From contig NZ_CP053108.1 of NCBI RefSeq assembly GCF_013009075.1, positions 868,001 to 932,000 of the forward strand: a stretch of 64,000 bases of DNA, given 5' to 3'. Both the position numbers and the translations under genes were made by a program. Positions within the stretch are counted from its first letter, which is position 1, and every line of letters starts with the position of its first letter. The notes under the pieces were generated by a model. The model searched no databases, was not told where the DNA came from, and worked only from the letters and a program-made list of their open reading frames with translations. Source of the stretch: Halomonas sp. TA22. Its GTDB lineage: Bacteria; Pseudomonadota; Gammaproteobacteria; Pseudomonadales; Halomonadaceae. Below, one piece after another: positions 29,859 through 39,931 of the stretch.

Positions 29859-30251
29859 ATGAGCATGCAAGACACGCTGGCGGATATGATCACTCGTATC
29901 CGCAATGCGCAGATGGCCACCAAGGAGACGGTCACCATGCCGTCTTCGAAGTTGAAGGTCGAAGTGGCCCGCGTACTGAAGGAAGAGGGCTACATCAACG
30001 ACTTCGCCGTCGCTGAAGGCACCAAGCCCGAACTGACCGTGACCCTCAAGTACTTCGAGGGCAAGGCGGTTATCGAACACATCCAGCGGGTTTCCAAGCC
30101 GTCCCTTCGCTCTTACAAGGGCAAGGACGCGCTGCCGAAAGTCGCCGATGGTATGGGTGTCGCGATCGTTTCCACCTCCAAGGGCGTGATGACCGATCGT
30201 GCGGCTCGTCATGCTGGTGTCGGTGGCGAAGTCATCTGCACCGTATTCTAG
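29859..30251 (+). CDS. rpsH: 30S ribosomal protein S8
   Basis: S8 (130 residues) binds helix 21 of 16S rRNA and in E. coli represses the spc operon by binding near the rplE start. [19 protein letters not shown] and the C-terminal [20 protein letters not shown] are family hallmarks. CAGGAGCG precedes ATG 29859. Confidence 0.97.
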   Translation: MSMQDTLADMITRIRNAQMATKETVTMPSSKLKVEVARVLKEEGYINDFAVAEGTKPELTVTLKYFEGKAVIEHIQRVSKPSLRSYKGKDALPKVADGMGVAIVSTSKGVMTDRAARHAGVGGEVICTVF

Positions 30252-30260
30252 GAGTTTGGA

Positions 30261-30791
30261 ATGTCCCGCATAGCCAAATATCCGGTTAAATTGCCCAGCG
30301 GCGTCGATGTCAAACTCGACGGCAACCAGCTGACTGTCAAGGGCGGCCAGGGTTCGCTCACCATGACTGTGCATTCAGACGTGGTGATCGGCCAGGAGGA
30401 GGGTACGTTGACCTTCGCTCCGAGCGAGTCTGCCAAGAGCTGGGCAATGGCCGGCACTACCCGTGCACTGGTACAGAACATGGTTACCGGTGTGAGCGAG
30501 GGCTTCACCAAGTCCCTCGAGATCAATGGCGTCGGCTATCGTGCCCAGGCAAATGGCAAGACGCTCAACCTGACACTGGGCTTCTCCCACCCGGTCGAGT
30601 ACACCCTGCCTGAAGGTGTTGTGGCGGAAACGCCCAAGAACACCCAGATCGTGCTGAAGAGCGCGGACAAGCAGGCCCTCGGCCAGGTCGCCGCGGAAAT
30701 CCGCGCCTTCCGTCCGCCCGAGCCCTACAAGGGCAAGGGTATCCGGTACGGCGACGAGCAGGTCCGCCGCAAAGAAGCCAAGAAGAAGTAA
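30261..30791 (+). CDS. rplF: 50S ribosomal protein L6
   Basis: L6 (176 residues) lies near the factor-binding site. [20 protein letters not shown] opens the first of two related domains, and the C-terminal signature [20 protein letters not shown] is intact. A TAGGAG site overlaps the rpsH stop, suggesting coupled translation. Confidence 0.97.
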   Translation: MSRIAKYPVKLPSGVDVKLDGNQLTVKGGQGSLTMTVHSDVVIGQEEGTLTFAPSESAKSWAMAGTTRALVQNMVTGVSEGFTKSLEINGVGYRAQANGKTLNLTLGFSHPVEYTLPEGVVAETPKNTQIVLKSADKQALGQVAAEIRAFRPPEPYKGKGIRYGDEQVRRKEAKKK

Positions 30792-30800
30792 GGCAGGGTT

Positions 30801-31151
30801 ATGAACGCGAAGAAAGAATCTCGTCTCCGTCGTGCCCGCCGCGCTCGCGCCAAGATTCGCGAGCTGGGCGTGTATCGCCTGTGCGTCAACCGTACCCCGC
30901 GTCACATCTACGCGCAGATTATCTCGCCGGATGGTGGCAAGGTGCTGGCCAGCGCTTCCACGCTGGACAAGGACCTGCGCGAGGGTGCGACCGGTAACTC
31001 CGACGCCGCCTCCAAGGTCGGCGCGCTGATTGCCGAACGCGCCAAGCAAGCAGGCATCACTCAGGTTGCCTTCGATCGTGCCGGTTTCAAGTACCACGGT
31101 CGTGTCAAGGCCCTGGCCGACGCCGCTCGTGAAGGCGGCCTGGAATTCTAA
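30801..31151 (+). CDS. rplR: 50S ribosomal protein L18
   Basis: L18 (116 residues) binds 5S rRNA together with L5. [20 protein letters not shown] and the C-terminal [20 protein letters not shown] are diagnostic. It lies 9 nt after rplF and 11 nt before rpsE. Confidence 0.97.
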   Translation: MNAKKESRLRRARRARAKIRELGVYRLCVNRTPRHIYAQIISPDGGKVLASASTLDKDLREGATGNSDAASKVGALIAERAKQAGITQVAFDRAGFKYHGRVKALADAAREGGLEF

Positions 31152-31162
31152 AGGGTTTTACG

Positions 31163-31663
31163 ATGGCGAAGAACGAACAGAACAACGGCGATCTGCAAGA
31201 GAAGCTTGTGCAGGTCAACCGTGTCGCCAAGGTGGTCAAGGGTGGCCGTATCTTCGGTTTCACCGCGCTGACCGTCGTTGGCGATGGCAATGGCCGGGTC
31301 GGCTTCGGTCGTGGCAAGGCGCGTGAAGTGCCGGTCGCGATCCAGAAGGCCATGGACCAGGCGCGCCGCAACATGATCAAGGTCAGCCTCAGCGGCCACA
31401 CGCTGCAGTATCCGGTAAAGGCCCGTCACGGCGCCTCCAAGGTGTACATGCAGCCGGCCTCCGAAGGTACCGGGATCATTGCTGGTGGTGCCATGCGCTC
31501 CGTGCTCGAACTGGCAGGCGTCCATGACGTACTGGCCAAGTGCTACGGTTCCACCAACCCGGTGAATGTGGTGCGCGCGACCATCAATGGTCTCGCCTCC
31601 ATGCAGTCTCCGGACGACATCGCCGCCAAGCGCGGTCTGTCTGTCGAAGCGATCACGGGGTAG
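31163..31663 (+). CDS. rpsE: 30S ribosomal protein S5
   Basis: S5 (166 residues) affects decoding accuracy and mRNA unwinding. The dsRBD-like segment [20 protein letters not shown] and [20 protein letters not shown] is present, with the spectinomycin loop near residues 20-35 unchanged, and [16 protein letters not shown] lies in the C-terminal domain. rpmD follows after 5 nt. Confidence 0.97.
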   Translation: MAKNEQNNGDLQEKLVQVNRVAKVVKGGRIFGFTALTVVGDGNGRVGFGRGKAREVPVAIQKAMDQARRNMIKVSLSGHTLQYPVKARHGASKVYMQPASEGTGIIAGGAMRSVLELAGVHDVLAKCYGSTNPVNVVRATINGLASMQSPDDIAAKRGLSVEAITG

Positions 31664-31668
31664 ACACC

Positions 31669-31851
31669 ATGGCAGCAACGATCAAGGTTACCCAGACCCG
31701 CAGCACCATCGGCATCCTGCCCAAGCACAAGGCTACGATGAAAGGCCTGGGCCTGCGCCGCATCGGTCATTCGGTCGAACTGGAAGACACCCCTGCCGTT
31801 CGCGGTATGGTCAACAAGGTTAACTACCTTGTACGTGTCGAGGGAGAGTAA
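31669..31851 (+). CDS. rpmD: 50S ribosomal protein L30
   Basis: L30 is 60 residues; the short protein [20 protein letters not shown], then [20 protein letters not shown], is typical. ATG 31669 is chosen because it gives the family length; the frame open further upstream belongs to an rpsE shadow. It lies between rpsE and rplO, its conserved place. Confidence 0.95.
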   Translation: MAATIKVTQTRSTIGILPKHKATMKGLGLRRIGHSVELEDTPAVRGMVNKVNYLVRVEGE

Positions 31852-31854
31852 TCC

Positions 31855-32289
31855 ATGAAACTCAATAGCCTGAGCCCGGCACCGGGCTCCAAGCACGCTG
31901 AGAAGCGCGTCGGTCGTGGCATGGGCTCCGGTCTGGGCAAGACCGGCGGCCGTGGCCACAAAGGCCAGAAGTCGCGCAGCGGCGGCACCGTGAAGCCCGG
32001 TTTCGAGGGCGGTCAGATGCCGTTGCAGCGTCGTCTGCCGAAGTTTGGCTTCACCTCCATGAAGTCGCTGGTGTCTGAAGAAGTGCGTTTGGCTGAGCTT
32101 GCCAAGGTCGAGGGAGACGAAGTCACCCTGGAGACCCTGAAGAAGGCCAACGTGCTCAAGGACGCCACGCTGCATGCGAAAGTGATGCTCTCCGGCGAAC
32201 TGAACAAGGCGGTTACCGTCCGCGGCATCAAGGTCACCAAGGGTGCCCGTGCTGCGATCGAAGCCGCCGGCGGCAAGGTAGAGGACTAA
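31855..32289 (+). CDS. rplO: 50S ribosomal protein L15
   Basis: L15 (144 residues) is a late assembly protein. The long Gly/Arg/Lys-rich N-terminal extension [20 protein letters not shown] and the globular C-terminal domain ending [16 protein letters not shown] are typical. It starts 3 nt after rpmD and its TAA directly abuts the secY ATG. Confidence 0.97.
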   Translation: MKLNSLSPAPGSKHAEKRVGRGMGSGLGKTGGRGHKGQKSRSGGTVKPGFEGGQMPLQRRLPKFGFTSMKSLVSEEVRLAELAKVEGDEVTLETLKKANVLKDATLHAKVMLSGELNKAVTVRGIKVTKGARAAIEAAGGKVED

Positions 32290-33621
32290 ATGGCTAAGTC
32301 AGGAAACATGCCGGCGATGGGCAGCGGACTGGGTGAACTCTGGGCGCGTCTGCGCTTCGTGCTCCTCGCCATCGTGGTGTATCGCATCGGTGCCCACATT
32401 CCCGTGCCCGGTATCAATCCTGACCAGCTTGCTGCCTTGTTCAGGGAGCAGCAGGGTACCATCCTGGGACTGTTCAACATGTTCTCGGGTGGCGCCCTGG
32501 AGCGCATGAGCATCTTCGCGCTGGGCATCATGCCCTATATCTCCGCGTCGATCATCATGCAACTGCTGACCGCGGTTTCGCCCCACCTCGAGCAGTTGAA
32601 GAAGGAGGGCGAGGCCGGGCGTCGCAAGATCAGCCAGTACACGAGGTACGGCACGGTCGTTCTGGCCTTTGTGCAGGCGGTCGGTATGTCCGTCGGTCTG
32701 GCGGGTCAGGGGATCGCCTACACAGCTGACTTCAGCTTCTATTTCACCGCTGTGGTCACATTCGTGTCCGGTGCGGTGTTCATGATGTGGCTGGGTGAGC
32801 AGATCACCGAGAAGGGCATTGGCAACGGCATTTCGCTGCTGATCTTCGCCGGTATCGTGGCGGGCCTGCCGGGTGCCGTGGGCCAAGCGTTCGAGCTGGC
32901 ACGCAACGAAGGCGCCTGGAACGTATTGCCGCTGCTGGCACTCTCCGTACTGGGTATCGCCACCGTGGCGTTCGTGGTGTTCATCGAGCGTGGCCAACGC
33001 CGCATCACGGTGAACTATCCGCGTCGTCAGGTAGGCAACAAGATGTATGCCGGCCAGAGCAGCTATCTGCCACTGAAGGTCAACATGGCGGGTGTCATCC
33101 CGGCCATCTTCGCGTCCAGTATCCTGCTGTTTCCCGCGTCGCTCGGCCAGTGGGTCGGTGCCGGCGAGGGCATGGAGTGGCTGCAGCGTGCTTCTCAGGC
33201 TCTCGGGCCCGGTCAGCCGCTGTACATCTTGCTTTTCGGCGCGGCGGTGATATTCTTCTGCTTCTTTTACACAGCGCTGGTCTTCAACCCCAAGGATGTT
33301 GCCGACAACCTCAAGAAGTCGGGGGCGTTCCTGCCGGGCATTCGGCCTGGCGAGCAGACCGCTCGCTATATCGATAAGGTCATGACCCGTTTGACCTTGT
33401 TCGGTGCCTTGTACATCACCGCGGTTTCTCTGATGCCCCAGTTCCTGATCGTAGCCTGGAACGTGCCGTTCTTCTTCGGCGGTACCTCGCTTCTGATCGT
33501 GGTCGTGGTCATCATGGACTTCATGGCTCAGGTGCAATCGCATCTCATGTCGAACCAGTACGAATCGGTGATGAAGAAGTCCAACCTGAAAGGCTACGGT
33601 AGTGGCGGCATCATGCGCTAA
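32290..33621 (+). CDS. secY: Preprotein translocase subunit SecY
   Basis: SecY (443 residues) is the ten-helix channel of the Sec translocon in the inner membrane. It begins at the ATG immediately after the rplO stop. Hallmarks are the first helix region [20 protein letters not shown], the plug region [20 protein letters not shown], the cytoplasmic loop with [20 protein letters not shown] that contacts SecA and ribosomes, and the C-terminal [20 protein letters not shown]. Co-expressed with ribosomal proteins as in E. coli. Confidence 0.97.
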   Translation: MAKSGNMPAMGSGLGELWARLRFVLLAIVVYRIGAHIPVPGINPDQLAALFREQQGTILGLFNMFSGGALERMSIFALGIMPYISASIIMQLLTAVSPHLEQLKKEGEAGRRKISQYTRYGTVVLAFVQAVGMSVGLAGQGIAYTADFSFYFTAVVTFVSGAVFMMWLGEQITEKGIGNGISLLIFAGIVAGLPGAVGQAFELARNEGAWNVLPLLALSVLGIATVAFVVFIERGQRRITVNYPRRQVGNKMYAGQSSYLPLKVNMAGVIPAIFASSILLFPASLGQWVGAGEGMEWLQRASQALGPGQPLYILLFGAAVIFFCFFYTALVFNPKDVADNLKKSGAFLPGIRPGEQTARYIDKVMTRLTLFGALYITAVSLMPQFLIVAWNVPFFFGGTSLLIVVVVIMDFMAQVQSHLMSNQYESVMKKSNLKGYGSGGIMR

Positions 33622-33651
33622 GACGCGTGCCGCTGCGATTTGGAGAGAACG

Positions 33652-33765
33652 ATGAAAGTTCGAGCTTCCGTAAAGAAAATGTGCCGTAACTGCAAGATCA
33701 TTCGACGCAATGGCGCTGTCCGCGTCATCTGCATCGAGCCACGGCACAAGCAGCGTCAGGGCTGA
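33652..33765 (+). CDS. rpmJ: 50S ribosomal protein L36
   Basis: A 37-codon gene that small-ORF filters may miss. It opens [20 protein letters not shown] and ends RHKQRQG. Cys11, Cys14, Cys27 and His32 form the complete zinc ribbon, so this is the zinc-binding version, which in bacteria with two paralogues is the one used when zinc is sufficient. GGAGAG precedes ATG 33652. It sits between secY and rpsM as in E. coli. Confidence 0.95.
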   Translation: MKVRASVKKMCRNCKIIRRNGAVRVICIEPRHKQRQG

Positions 33766-33803
33766 GCCCCGATCTGCAACTGAACCGGGTGCCGGCATGC
33801 CTC

Positions 33804-33832
33804 TTGCCCTCTCGTAGGGAAAGGGGTATGCT
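33804..33832 (+). promoter_or_regulatory. Possible promoter of the alpha operon
   Basis: TTGCCC (33804-33809) and TATGCT (33827-33832) are separated by 17 bp, 58 nt upstream of rpsM in a gap of 124 nt. It could add transcription of rpsM-rpsK-rpsD-rpoA-rplQ to readthrough from spc. Confidence 0.5.
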
Positions 33833-33889
33833 GTTGCGCCTTTTGTAGATGAATAATCGAGCAAGCCGCTCAAATTTCGGAGTAAGCTG

Positions 33890-34246
33890 ATGGCCCGTAT
33901 TGCAGGCGTCAATATCCCGGACAACAAGCATGCGGCGATCTCGCTGACCTATATCTTCGGGATTGGCCGCACTCGCGCGCAAGCGGTATGTGCCGCGGCC
34001 GGTATTGCACCGACTACCCGTATTCAGGCGCTGTCCACTGAAGAGCTGGACAGCCTGCGTGCAGAAGTTGGCAAGTACACCGTTGAAGGTGACCTTCGTC
34101 GTGATGTGACGCTCAATATCAAGCGTCTCATGGACTTGGGTTGCTATCGTGGTCTGCGTCATCGTCGTGGTCTTCCGCTGCGTGGTCAGCGTACCAAGAC
34201 CAACGCGCGTACCCGTAAGGGCCCGCGTAAGCCGATTCGCAAATAA
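33890..34246 (+). CDS. rpsM: 30S ribosomal protein S13
   Basis: S13 (118 residues) contacts the P-site tRNA and the 50S bridge. [20 protein letters not shown] and the C-terminal [20 protein letters not shown] are diagnostic. GGAGTAAG precedes the ATG. First gene of the alpha operon. The leader is about 50 nt, too short for the full E. coli S4-controlled pseudoknot as I read it. Confidence 0.97.
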   Translation: MARIAGVNIPDNKHAAISLTYIFGIGRTRAQAVCAAAGIAPTTRIQALSTEELDSLRAEVGKYTVEGDLRRDVTLNIKRLMDLGCYRGLRHRRGLPLRGQRTKTNARTRKGPRKPIRK

Positions 34247-34282
34247 CACGCATGTGGCGTTAAGACAGGAATAGACATCAAC

Positions 34283-34669
34283 ATGGCTAACCCGCGTAGT
34301 AACCGTAAAAAGGTTAAAAAGCAGGTAGTGGATGCGGTCGCTCACATCCACGCCTCTTTTAACAATACGATCGTGACGATCACAGACCGCCAGGGCAATG
34401 CTCTCTCTTGGGCAACTGCCGGTGGTTCGGGTTTTCGTGGTTCTCGCAAGAGCACCCCGTTCGCTGCTCAAGTAGCAAGCGAACGTGCAGCGACTGCTGC
34501 AGCCGAGTATGGTGTGAAAAACGTCGACGTGCTGGTCAAGGGCCCCGGTCCCGGCCGTGAATCCGCCGTGCGTGCACTCAATGCCGCCGGTTTCCGCGTG
34601 CAGAGCATCACCGACGCGACGCCCGTTCCCCACAACGGCTGCCGTCCGCCGAAGAAACGCCGCGTTTAA
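34283..34669 (+). CDS. rpsK: 30S ribosomal protein S11
   Basis: S11 (128 residues) lies at the platform near the Shine-Dalgarno helix. [40 protein letters not shown] and the C-terminal [18 protein letters not shown] are family motifs; the asparagine before Gly in HNGCR is the usual isoaspartate site. It follows rpsM by 36 nt. Confidence 0.97.
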   Translation: MANPRSNRKKVKKQVVDAVAHIHASFNNTIVTITDRQGNALSWATAGGSGFRGSRKSTPFAAQVASERAATAAAEYGVKNVDVLVKGPGPGRESAVRALNAAGFRVQSITDATPVPHNGCRPPKKRRV

Positions 34670-34681
34670 GGAGACAGATTC

Positions 34682-35302
34682 ATGGCTCGTTATATTGGAC
34701 CGAAGTGCAAACTGTCTCGTCGTGAGGGTACCGACCTCTTCCTGAAGAGCGGTGTCACCCCCTTCGAGAAAAAGTGTAAATCCGAGCAGATCCCGGGTGT
34801 ACACGGCCAGCGCCGTCAGCGTCTTTCAGACTACGGCTTGCAGCTTCGCGAGAAGCAAAAAGTACGTCGCATGTATGGCGTACTCGAGAAGCAGTTCCGC
34901 AACTACTACAAGGAAGCGGCCCGCCTGAAGGGCGCGACTGGCGAGTCGTTGCTGCAGCTTCTCGAATCCCGACTGGACAACGTCGTCTATCGCATGGGCT
35001 TTGGCTCGACTCGCTCCGAAGCGCGTCAGCTGGTCAGCCACAAAGCGATCTCCGTGAATGGCCGCACCGTCAACGTGGCGTCCTACATGGTCAAGCCCGG
35101 TGACGTGGTGGCTATTCGCGAGAAGGCCAAGAACCAGTCTCGTATTCAATCCGCGCTGTCGATTGCCGCCAACCGTGGTGACGTCGCCTGGATCGAAGTC
35201 GACGCCAAGAAGATGGAAGGCACTTTCAAGGCTCTGCCTGAACGTGGCGACTTGTCTGCCGACATCAACGAAAACCTGATCGTCGAGCTGTACTCTAAGT
35301 AA
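34682..35302 (+). CDS. rpsD: 30S ribosomal protein S4
   Basis: S4 (206 residues) nucleates 30S body assembly and in E. coli represses the alpha operon. The N-terminus [20 protein letters not shown] is followed by the S4 RNA-binding domain around residues 96-160, [20 protein letters not shown] and [29 protein letters not shown] precedes ATG 34682. A strong hairpin separates it from rpoA. Confidence 0.97.
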   Translation: MARYIGPKCKLSRREGTDLFLKSGVTPFEKKCKSEQIPGVHGQRRQRLSDYGLQLREKQKVRRMYGVLEKQFRNYYKEAARLKGATGESLLQLLESRLDNVVYRMGFGSTRSEARQLVSHKAISVNGRTVNVASYMVKPGDVVAIREKAKNQSRIQSALSIAANRGDVAWIEVDAKKMEGTFKALPERGDLSADINENLIVELYSK

Positions 35303-35316
35303 TCATCCAGGTGATG

Positions 35317-35339
35317 TCGGGCCCGCTTGGCGGGCCCGA
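35317..35339 (+). promoter_or_regulatory. Strong hairpin between rpsD and rpoA without a T run
   Basis: A perfect 10-bp stem TCGGGCCCGC / GCGGGCCCGA with a TTG loop is followed by TAAGAG, not a T run, so it is not a standard terminator. It may protect the rpsD end, act as a cleavage or pause site, or set the rpsD to rpoA ratio. Confidence 0.6.
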
Positions 35340-35382
35340 TAAGAGTACCGAGTATCCGTTTGGCAGCCTGAAAGGTGTTCAT

Positions 35383-36381
35383 ATGCAGCGTTCAGTGACA
35401 GAGTTTCTCCGTCCTCGCGATATCAAGGTCGAAGAGATCAGCGCGCACCACGCGAAGATCGTGCTCGAGCCGTTCGAGCGCGGGTTTGGTCACACCCTGG
35501 GGAATGCTCTGCGTCGTATCCTGTTGTCCTCGATGCCCGGCTGTGCCGTGGTCGAGGTCGAGATCTCCGGCGTGGATCATGAGTACAGTGCGATCGAAGG
35601 GGTGCAGGAGGATGTCATCGAAATCCTCCTGAACCTCAAGGACGTGGCGATCAAGATGCACAGTCGCGACGAAGCGGTTCTCTCGCTGAACAAGCAGGGC
35701 CCTGCCGTCGTGACTGCGGGTGACATCGCGCTCGACCATGATGTCGAGATCGTCAATCCCGAGCACATCATTGCCCACGTCAATGAAGGTGCTGAGCTCA
35801 AGATGCAGCTCAAGGTTGCCCGCGGCCGTGGTTACGAGCCGGCGGATGCCCGCGATGGCGCGGACGACGAGTCCCGAGCCATCGGCCGACTGCAGCTGGA
35901 TGCAACCTTCAGCCCCGTACGTCGTGTTTCCTATGCCGTGGAGGCTGCGCGTGTCGAGCAGCGCACCGACCTCGACAAGCTGGTCATCGACCTGGAAACC
36001 GACGGTACCCTGGATCCGGAAGAGGCGATCCGTCGTAGCGCGACCATCCTGCAGGAGCAGCTGGGTGCGTTCGTCGATCTGGAAGCCGAGAAGGAGCAGG
36101 AGACGGAGGTGGAAGAGGATCACATCGATCCCATCCTGCTGCGTCCCGTAGACGATCTCGAGTTGACCGTTCGCAGTGCCAACTGCCTGAAGGCCGAGAA
36201 CATCTACTACATTGGCGATCTGATCCAGCGCACTGAAGTCGAGCTGTTGAAGACGCCGAATCTCGGCAAGAAGTCCCTGAATGAAATCAAGGACGTGTTG
36301 GCTGCGCGCGGCCTGTCCCTGGGCATGCGGCTGGAAAACTGGCCGCCCTCTAGCCTGAAGGACGACAAGGCCTCCGCGTGA
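35383..36381 (+). CDS. rpoA: DNA-directed RNA polymerase subunit alpha
   Basis: RpoA (332 residues; E. coli 329) dimerises to start polymerase assembly through its N-terminal domain ([20 protein letters not shown] near residue 45). Its C-terminal domain binds UP elements and activators ([20 protein letters not shown] from about residue 250, and [20 protein letters not shown]). ATG 35383 gives the family N-terminus [12 protein letters not shown]; the open frame before it spans the intergenic hairpin. An acidic linker rich in Glu lies near residues 228-245. Confidence 0.97.
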   Translation: MQRSVTEFLRPRDIKVEEISAHHAKIVLEPFERGFGHTLGNALRRILLSSMPGCAVVEVEISGVDHEYSAIEGVQEDVIEILLNLKDVAIKMHSRDEAVLSLNKQGPAVVTAGDIALDHDVEIVNPEHIIAHVNEGAELKMQLKVARGRGYEPADARDGADDESRAIGRLQLDATFSPVRRVSYAVEAARVEQRTDLDKLVIDLETDGTLDPEEAIRRSATILQEQLGAFVDLEAEKEQETEVEEDHIDPILLRPVDDLELTVRSANCLKAENIYYIGDLIQRTEVELLKTPNLGKKSLNEIKDVLAARGLSLGMRLENWPPSSLKDDKASA

Positions 36382-36420
36382 GTGTCGACTCGAGTCCCAG
36401 TTTGGTAAGGAATTGCAACC

Positions 36421-36807
36421 ATGCGTCATCGTAAGAGTGGTCGTCATCTGAATCGCACCAGCTCGCACCGCGAAGCCATGTTCAAGAACATGTGCATCTC
36501 GCTGGTCGAGCATGAAGTGATCAAGACAACCCTGCCCAAGGCCAAGGAGCTGCGTCGTCACGTCGAGCCGCTGATTACCTTGGCCAAGCAGGATAGTGTC
36601 GCCAATCGCCGTCTGGCCTTCAACCGTACCCGCTCCAAGGAGACGGTTGGCAAGCTCTTCAATGAGCTGGGTCCGCGTTACGTCGAGCGTCCGGGCGGTT
36701 ACGTCCGTATTCTCAAGTGCGGTTTCCGCACCGGCGACAACGCTCCCATGGCCTTCGTCGAACTGGTCGATCGTCCGGTCGTCGAGGAAGCCGCCGCCGA
36801 GGAGTGA
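36421..36807 (+). CDS. rplQ: 50S ribosomal protein L17
   Basis: L17 (128 residues) ends the alpha operon. [20 protein letters not shown] and [20 protein letters not shown] are diagnostic; the tail is Glu/Ala-rich. It lies 39 nt after rpoA and is followed by a strong terminator shared with uvrA. Confidence 0.97.
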   Translation: MRHRKSGRHLNRTSSHREAMFKNMCISLVEHEVIKTTLPKAKELRRHVEPLITLAKQDSVANRRLAFNRTRSKETVGKLFNELGPRYVERPGGYVRILKCGFRTGDNAPMAFVELVDRPVVEEAAAEE

Positions 36808-36838
36808 TCCCGGCCACAGGCTTTTCGACACGGAAACA

Positions 36839-36866
36839 AACCGGCTCCCTAGGGAGCCGGTTTTTT
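36839..36866 (+). terminator. Bidirectional terminator between rplQ and uvrA
   Basis: A perfect palindrome of 24 bp (AACCGGCTCCC-TA-GGGAGCCGGTT, 36839-36862) is followed on the plus strand by a six-T run, ending the alpha operon. On the minus strand the flank reads TTTGTTT, so it may also stop uvrA transcripts. Confidence 0.9.
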
Positions 36867-36900
36867 ATGTCCGTCACTGTGCTTCTACGGGTACGGGGCA

Positions 36901-39753
36901 TCAGCCCTTCTTGGTCTCCCGCTTGGCCTGACGCTGCAGCAGCGGTGCCAGGAAATGGCCGGTATGAGAGGCCTCCATCTTCGCCACCTGCTCGGGGGTG
37001 CCCTCGGCGATGATGCGTCCACCCCCTGAGCCACCCTCGGGACCGAGATCGACCAGCCAATCGGCTGTCTTGATCACGTCGAGGTTATGCTCGATCACCA
37101 CGATGGTGTTGCCGTGGTCGCGCAAGCGGTGAAGGACGGTGAGCAGCTGACGAATATCCTCGAAATGCAACCCGGTGGTGGGTTCGTCGAGGATATAAAG
37201 GGTCTTGCCGGTATCGCGCTTGGCCAGCTCCCGGGCCAGCTTGACGCGCTGCGCCTCGCCGCCGGAGAGGGTGGTGGCGCTCTGACCCAGGCGAATGTAG
37301 GAGAGTCCGACATCCATCAGTGTCTGCAGGCGACGGGCGATGGCGGGCACCGGGCTGAAGTACTCCAGGGCCTCCTCCACGGTCATCTCCAGCACTTCAT
37401 GGATGCTCTTGCCTTTATAGTGGATATCCAGAGTCTCGCGGTTGTAGCGTTTACCCTTGCAGACGTCGCAGGGTACGTAGATGTCAGGCAGGAAGTGCAT
37501 CTCGACCTTGATCATCCCCTCGCCCTGGCACGCCTCGCAGCGTCCCCCCTTGACGTTGAAGCTAAAGCGACCGGGCTTGTAGCCCCGGGAGCGCGCCTCC
37601 TGAGTGCCGGCGAAGAGCTCGCGGATCGGCGTGAAGATGCCGGTGTAGGTGGCCGGGTTGGAGCGCGGCGTCCTGCCGATCGGACTCTGGTCGATATCGA
37701 TCACTTTGTCGAGCTGATCGAGACCCTGGATATTGTCGTAGGGCGCCGGCGTGAGCGTGGTCGCCTTGTTGAGCTCGCGGGCGGCGATTGGCATCAGGGT
37801 GCCGTTGATCAGCGTCGACTTGCCGGAGCCGGAAACGCCGGTAATGCAGATCAGCAGGCCGAGGGGCAGCGTCAGCGTGACGTTGCGCAGGTTGTTGCCG
37901 GTGGCGCCGGTCAGGCGCAGCACCTTCTCGGGATTGCCGGGGATACGATAGGGCGGAACCTCGATGCGCCGCGTGCCGGAGAGATACTGCCCGGTGAGCG
38001 AGGCGGGGTTGTCCATGATCTGCTGAGGGGTGCCCTGGGCGACCACCTCGCCACCGTGCACGCCGGCGCCCGGACCGATGTCGAGCACGTGATCGGCGGC
38101 AAGAATGGCATCCTCGTCATGCTCGACGACGATCACCGTGTTGCCCAGGTCACGCAGGTGAACGAGGGTCTTGAGCAGCCGGTCGTTGTCGCGCTGATGC
38201 AGGCCGATGGAGGGTTCGTCGAGGATGTACATGACACCCACCAGGCCGGCGCCGATCTGGCTGGCCAGGCGAATGCGCTGAGCCTCGCCCCCGGAGAGCG
38301 TCTCGGCGCTGCGCTCCAGGTTGAGGTAGTCGAGCCCCACATTGACCAGGAATTCCAGGCGGGCATGGATCTCGTTGACGATCTTGAGGGCGATCTCGCC
38401 CTTGCGGCCGGGCAGCGCGAGGGCCTTGAAGTAGCTCCACGCCTCGCCGATCGGCAGATGGACGATCTCCGGCAGGGTACGTTCGTCGATATAGACATGC
38501 CGCGACTCCTTGCGCAGCCGCGACCCCTGGCACGTGGGGCAGGGCTGCACCGCCAGGTACTTGGCGAGATCGTCGCGTACCATGTTCGACTCGGTCTCGC
38601 GGTAACGGCGCTGCATGTTGGGCAGCACCCCCTCGAAGGGGTGAGCACGGGTCACCTTGCGGCCGCGATCGTTGACGTACTGGAAGGCAATGTCGTCATG
38701 GCCGCTGCCGTTGAGCACGATGTCGCGCTCATGGCGTGCCAGCTCCTGCCAGGGCGTCTCGAGCTTGAAACGGTAATGGGTGGCGACCGCCTGGAGCTGG
38801 TTGAAGTAGTAGACGCTGCGCCGGTCCCATCCCTTGATGACTCCCTCGGCAAGCGACAGGCCGGGATGGCTGATCAGCTTGTCGGGATCGAAGAACTGCT
38901 GCACACCGAGGCCGTCGCAGGTCGGACAGGCACCGGCGGGGTTGTTGAAGGAGAACATCCGCGGCTCGAGCTCGGCGATGGAGTAGCCGCATACCGGGCA
39001 GGCGAAACGGGCCGAGAAGGTGATGTCCTCGGCATCACCGTCCATGAAGTGAACGATGGCGATGCCGTCGGCAAGCCCCAGCGCGGTCTCGAAGGACTCG
39101 GCGAGGCGCTGCTGCAGACCATCGCGAACCTTGATGCGATCCACCACCACGCTGATGTCATGCTTCTTGTTCTTGTCCAGCGGGGCGATGTCGTCGAGCT
39201 CGAGAATCTGGCCATCGATCATGGCGCGCACGAAGCCCTGGGCACGAAGCTCCGAGATCAGCTGCAGGTGCTCCCCCTTGCGGCCGCTGATCACTGGGGC
39301 GAGCAGCATCAGCTTGCTACCCTCGGGCAGGGCGATCACCTGATCGACCATCTGCGAGATGGTCTGGGCCTCGAGATCCTCGCCGTGCTGGGGGCAGCGT
39401 GGCGTGCCGGCGCGGGCGAACAGCAGGCGCAGATAGTCGTAGATCTCGGTGATGGTGCCGACCGTGGAGCGCGGGTTGTGCGAGGTGGATTTCTGCTCGA
39501 TGGAGATCGCCGGCGAGAGGCCTTCGATATGATCGACGTCGGGCTTCTCCATCATCGACAGGAACTGCCGGGCATAGGTGGAGAGCGATTCCACGTAGCG
39601 CCGCTGTCCCTCGGCATAGAGCGTATCGAACGCCAGCGACGATTTTCCCGAGCCCGAGAGCCCGGTCACCACTATCAGCTTGTCACGCGGCAGATCCACA
39701 TCGATTTGCTTGAGGTTGTGGGTGCGGGCACCCCTGACCAGAATCCTGTCCAT
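36901..39753 (-). CDS. uvrA: Excinuclease ABC subunit A
   Basis: UvrA (950 residues) is the damage-sensing ATPase of nucleotide excision repair; a dimer loads UvrB on lesions. Two ABC modules are complete: Walker [10 protein letters not shown] near residue 31 and [10 protein letters not shown] near 640, with signatures [20 protein letters not shown] and [20 protein letters not shown]. The zinc fingers CPVCG...CPTC and CEACQ...CDVCK are present. The start is ATG 39753, giving the family N-terminus [15 protein letters not shown] with GAGGTGGG upstream; a start 10 codons earlier is open but less likely. No LexA box was found. Confidence 0.97.
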   Translation of the reverse strand: MDRILVRGARTHNLKQIDVDLPRDKLIVVTGLSGSGKSSLAFDTLYAEGQRRYVESLSTYARQFLSMMEKPDVDHIEGLSPAISIEQKSTSHNPRSTVGTITEIYDYLRLLFARAGTPRCPQHGEDLEAQTISQMVDQVIALPEGSKLMLLAPVISGRKGEHLQLISELRAQGFVRAMIDGQILELDDIAPLDKNKKHDISVVVDRIKVRDGLQQRLAESFETALGLADGIAIVHFMDGDAEDITFSARFACPVCGYSIAELEPRMFSFNNPAGACPTCDGLGVQQFFDPDKLISHPGLSLAEGVIKGWDRRSVYYFNQLQAVATHYRFKLETPWQELARHERDIVLNGSGHDDIAFQYVNDRGRKVTRAHPFEGVLPNMQRRYRETESNMVRDDLAKYLAVQPCPTCQGSRLRKESRHVYIDERTLPEIVHLPIGEAWSYFKALALPGRKGEIALKIVNEIHARLEFLVNVGLDYLNLERSAETLSGGEAQRIRLASQIGAGLVGVMYILDEPSIGLHQRDNDRLLKTLVHLRDLGNTVIVVEHDEDAILAADHVLDIGPGAGVHGGEVVAQGTPQQIMDNPASLTGQYLSGTRRIEVPPYRIPGNPEKVLRLTGATGNNLRNVTLTLPLGLLICITGVSGSGKSTLINGTLMPIAARELNKATTLTPAPYDNIQGLDQLDKVIDIDQSPIGRTPRSNPATYTGIFTPIRELFAGTQEARSRGYKPGRFSFNVKGGRCEACQGEGMIKVEMHFLPDIYVPCDVCKGKRYNRETLDIHYKGKSIHEVLEMTVEEALEYFSPVPAIARRLQTLMDVGLSYIRLGQSATTLSGGEAQRVKLARELAKRDTGKTLYILDEPTTGLHFEDIRQLLTVLHRLRDHGNTIVVIEHNLDVIKTADWLVDLGPEGGSGGGRIIAEGTPEQVAKMEASHTGHFLAPLLQRQAKRETKKG

Positions 39754-39782
39754 TCCCACCTCGTGCAGTGCGCAAAAGCTCA

Positions 39783-39812
39783 ATTATACGGCTTCGCTGG
39801 AAGGGGCAGCAA
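39783..39812 (-). promoter_or_regulatory. Promoter of uvrA
   Basis: On the minus strand TTGCTG (39812-39807) and a perfect TATAAT (39788-39783) are separated by 18 bp, with transcription expected to start near 39776, about 23 nt before uvrA. No CTG-N10-CAG LexA operator overlaps it, so SOS control is not supported here. Confidence 0.6.
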
Positions 39813-39931
39813 AGTAAGGATGCTTTTCTCTTCCAGCCCGCTCATTCCCTGCATGGCGTCGAGTGGGTAGAATGTCGTGTTCGTTACCGGGCGTGGCTCG
39901 CCCACTACATGAGTTCACCTTTTCTGTGCGC

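Noticed and set aside
37087-39870. A 927-codon open frame on the plus strand across uvrA
   Set aside because: It is exactly antisense to uvrA, whose motifs are complete, and has no recognisable domain; GC-rich codon bias keeps the opposite strand open.
39754-39931. LexA (SOS) box between uvrA and the MFS gene
   Set aside because: I found no CTG-N10-CAG palindrome; the closest match has a 7-base spacer.
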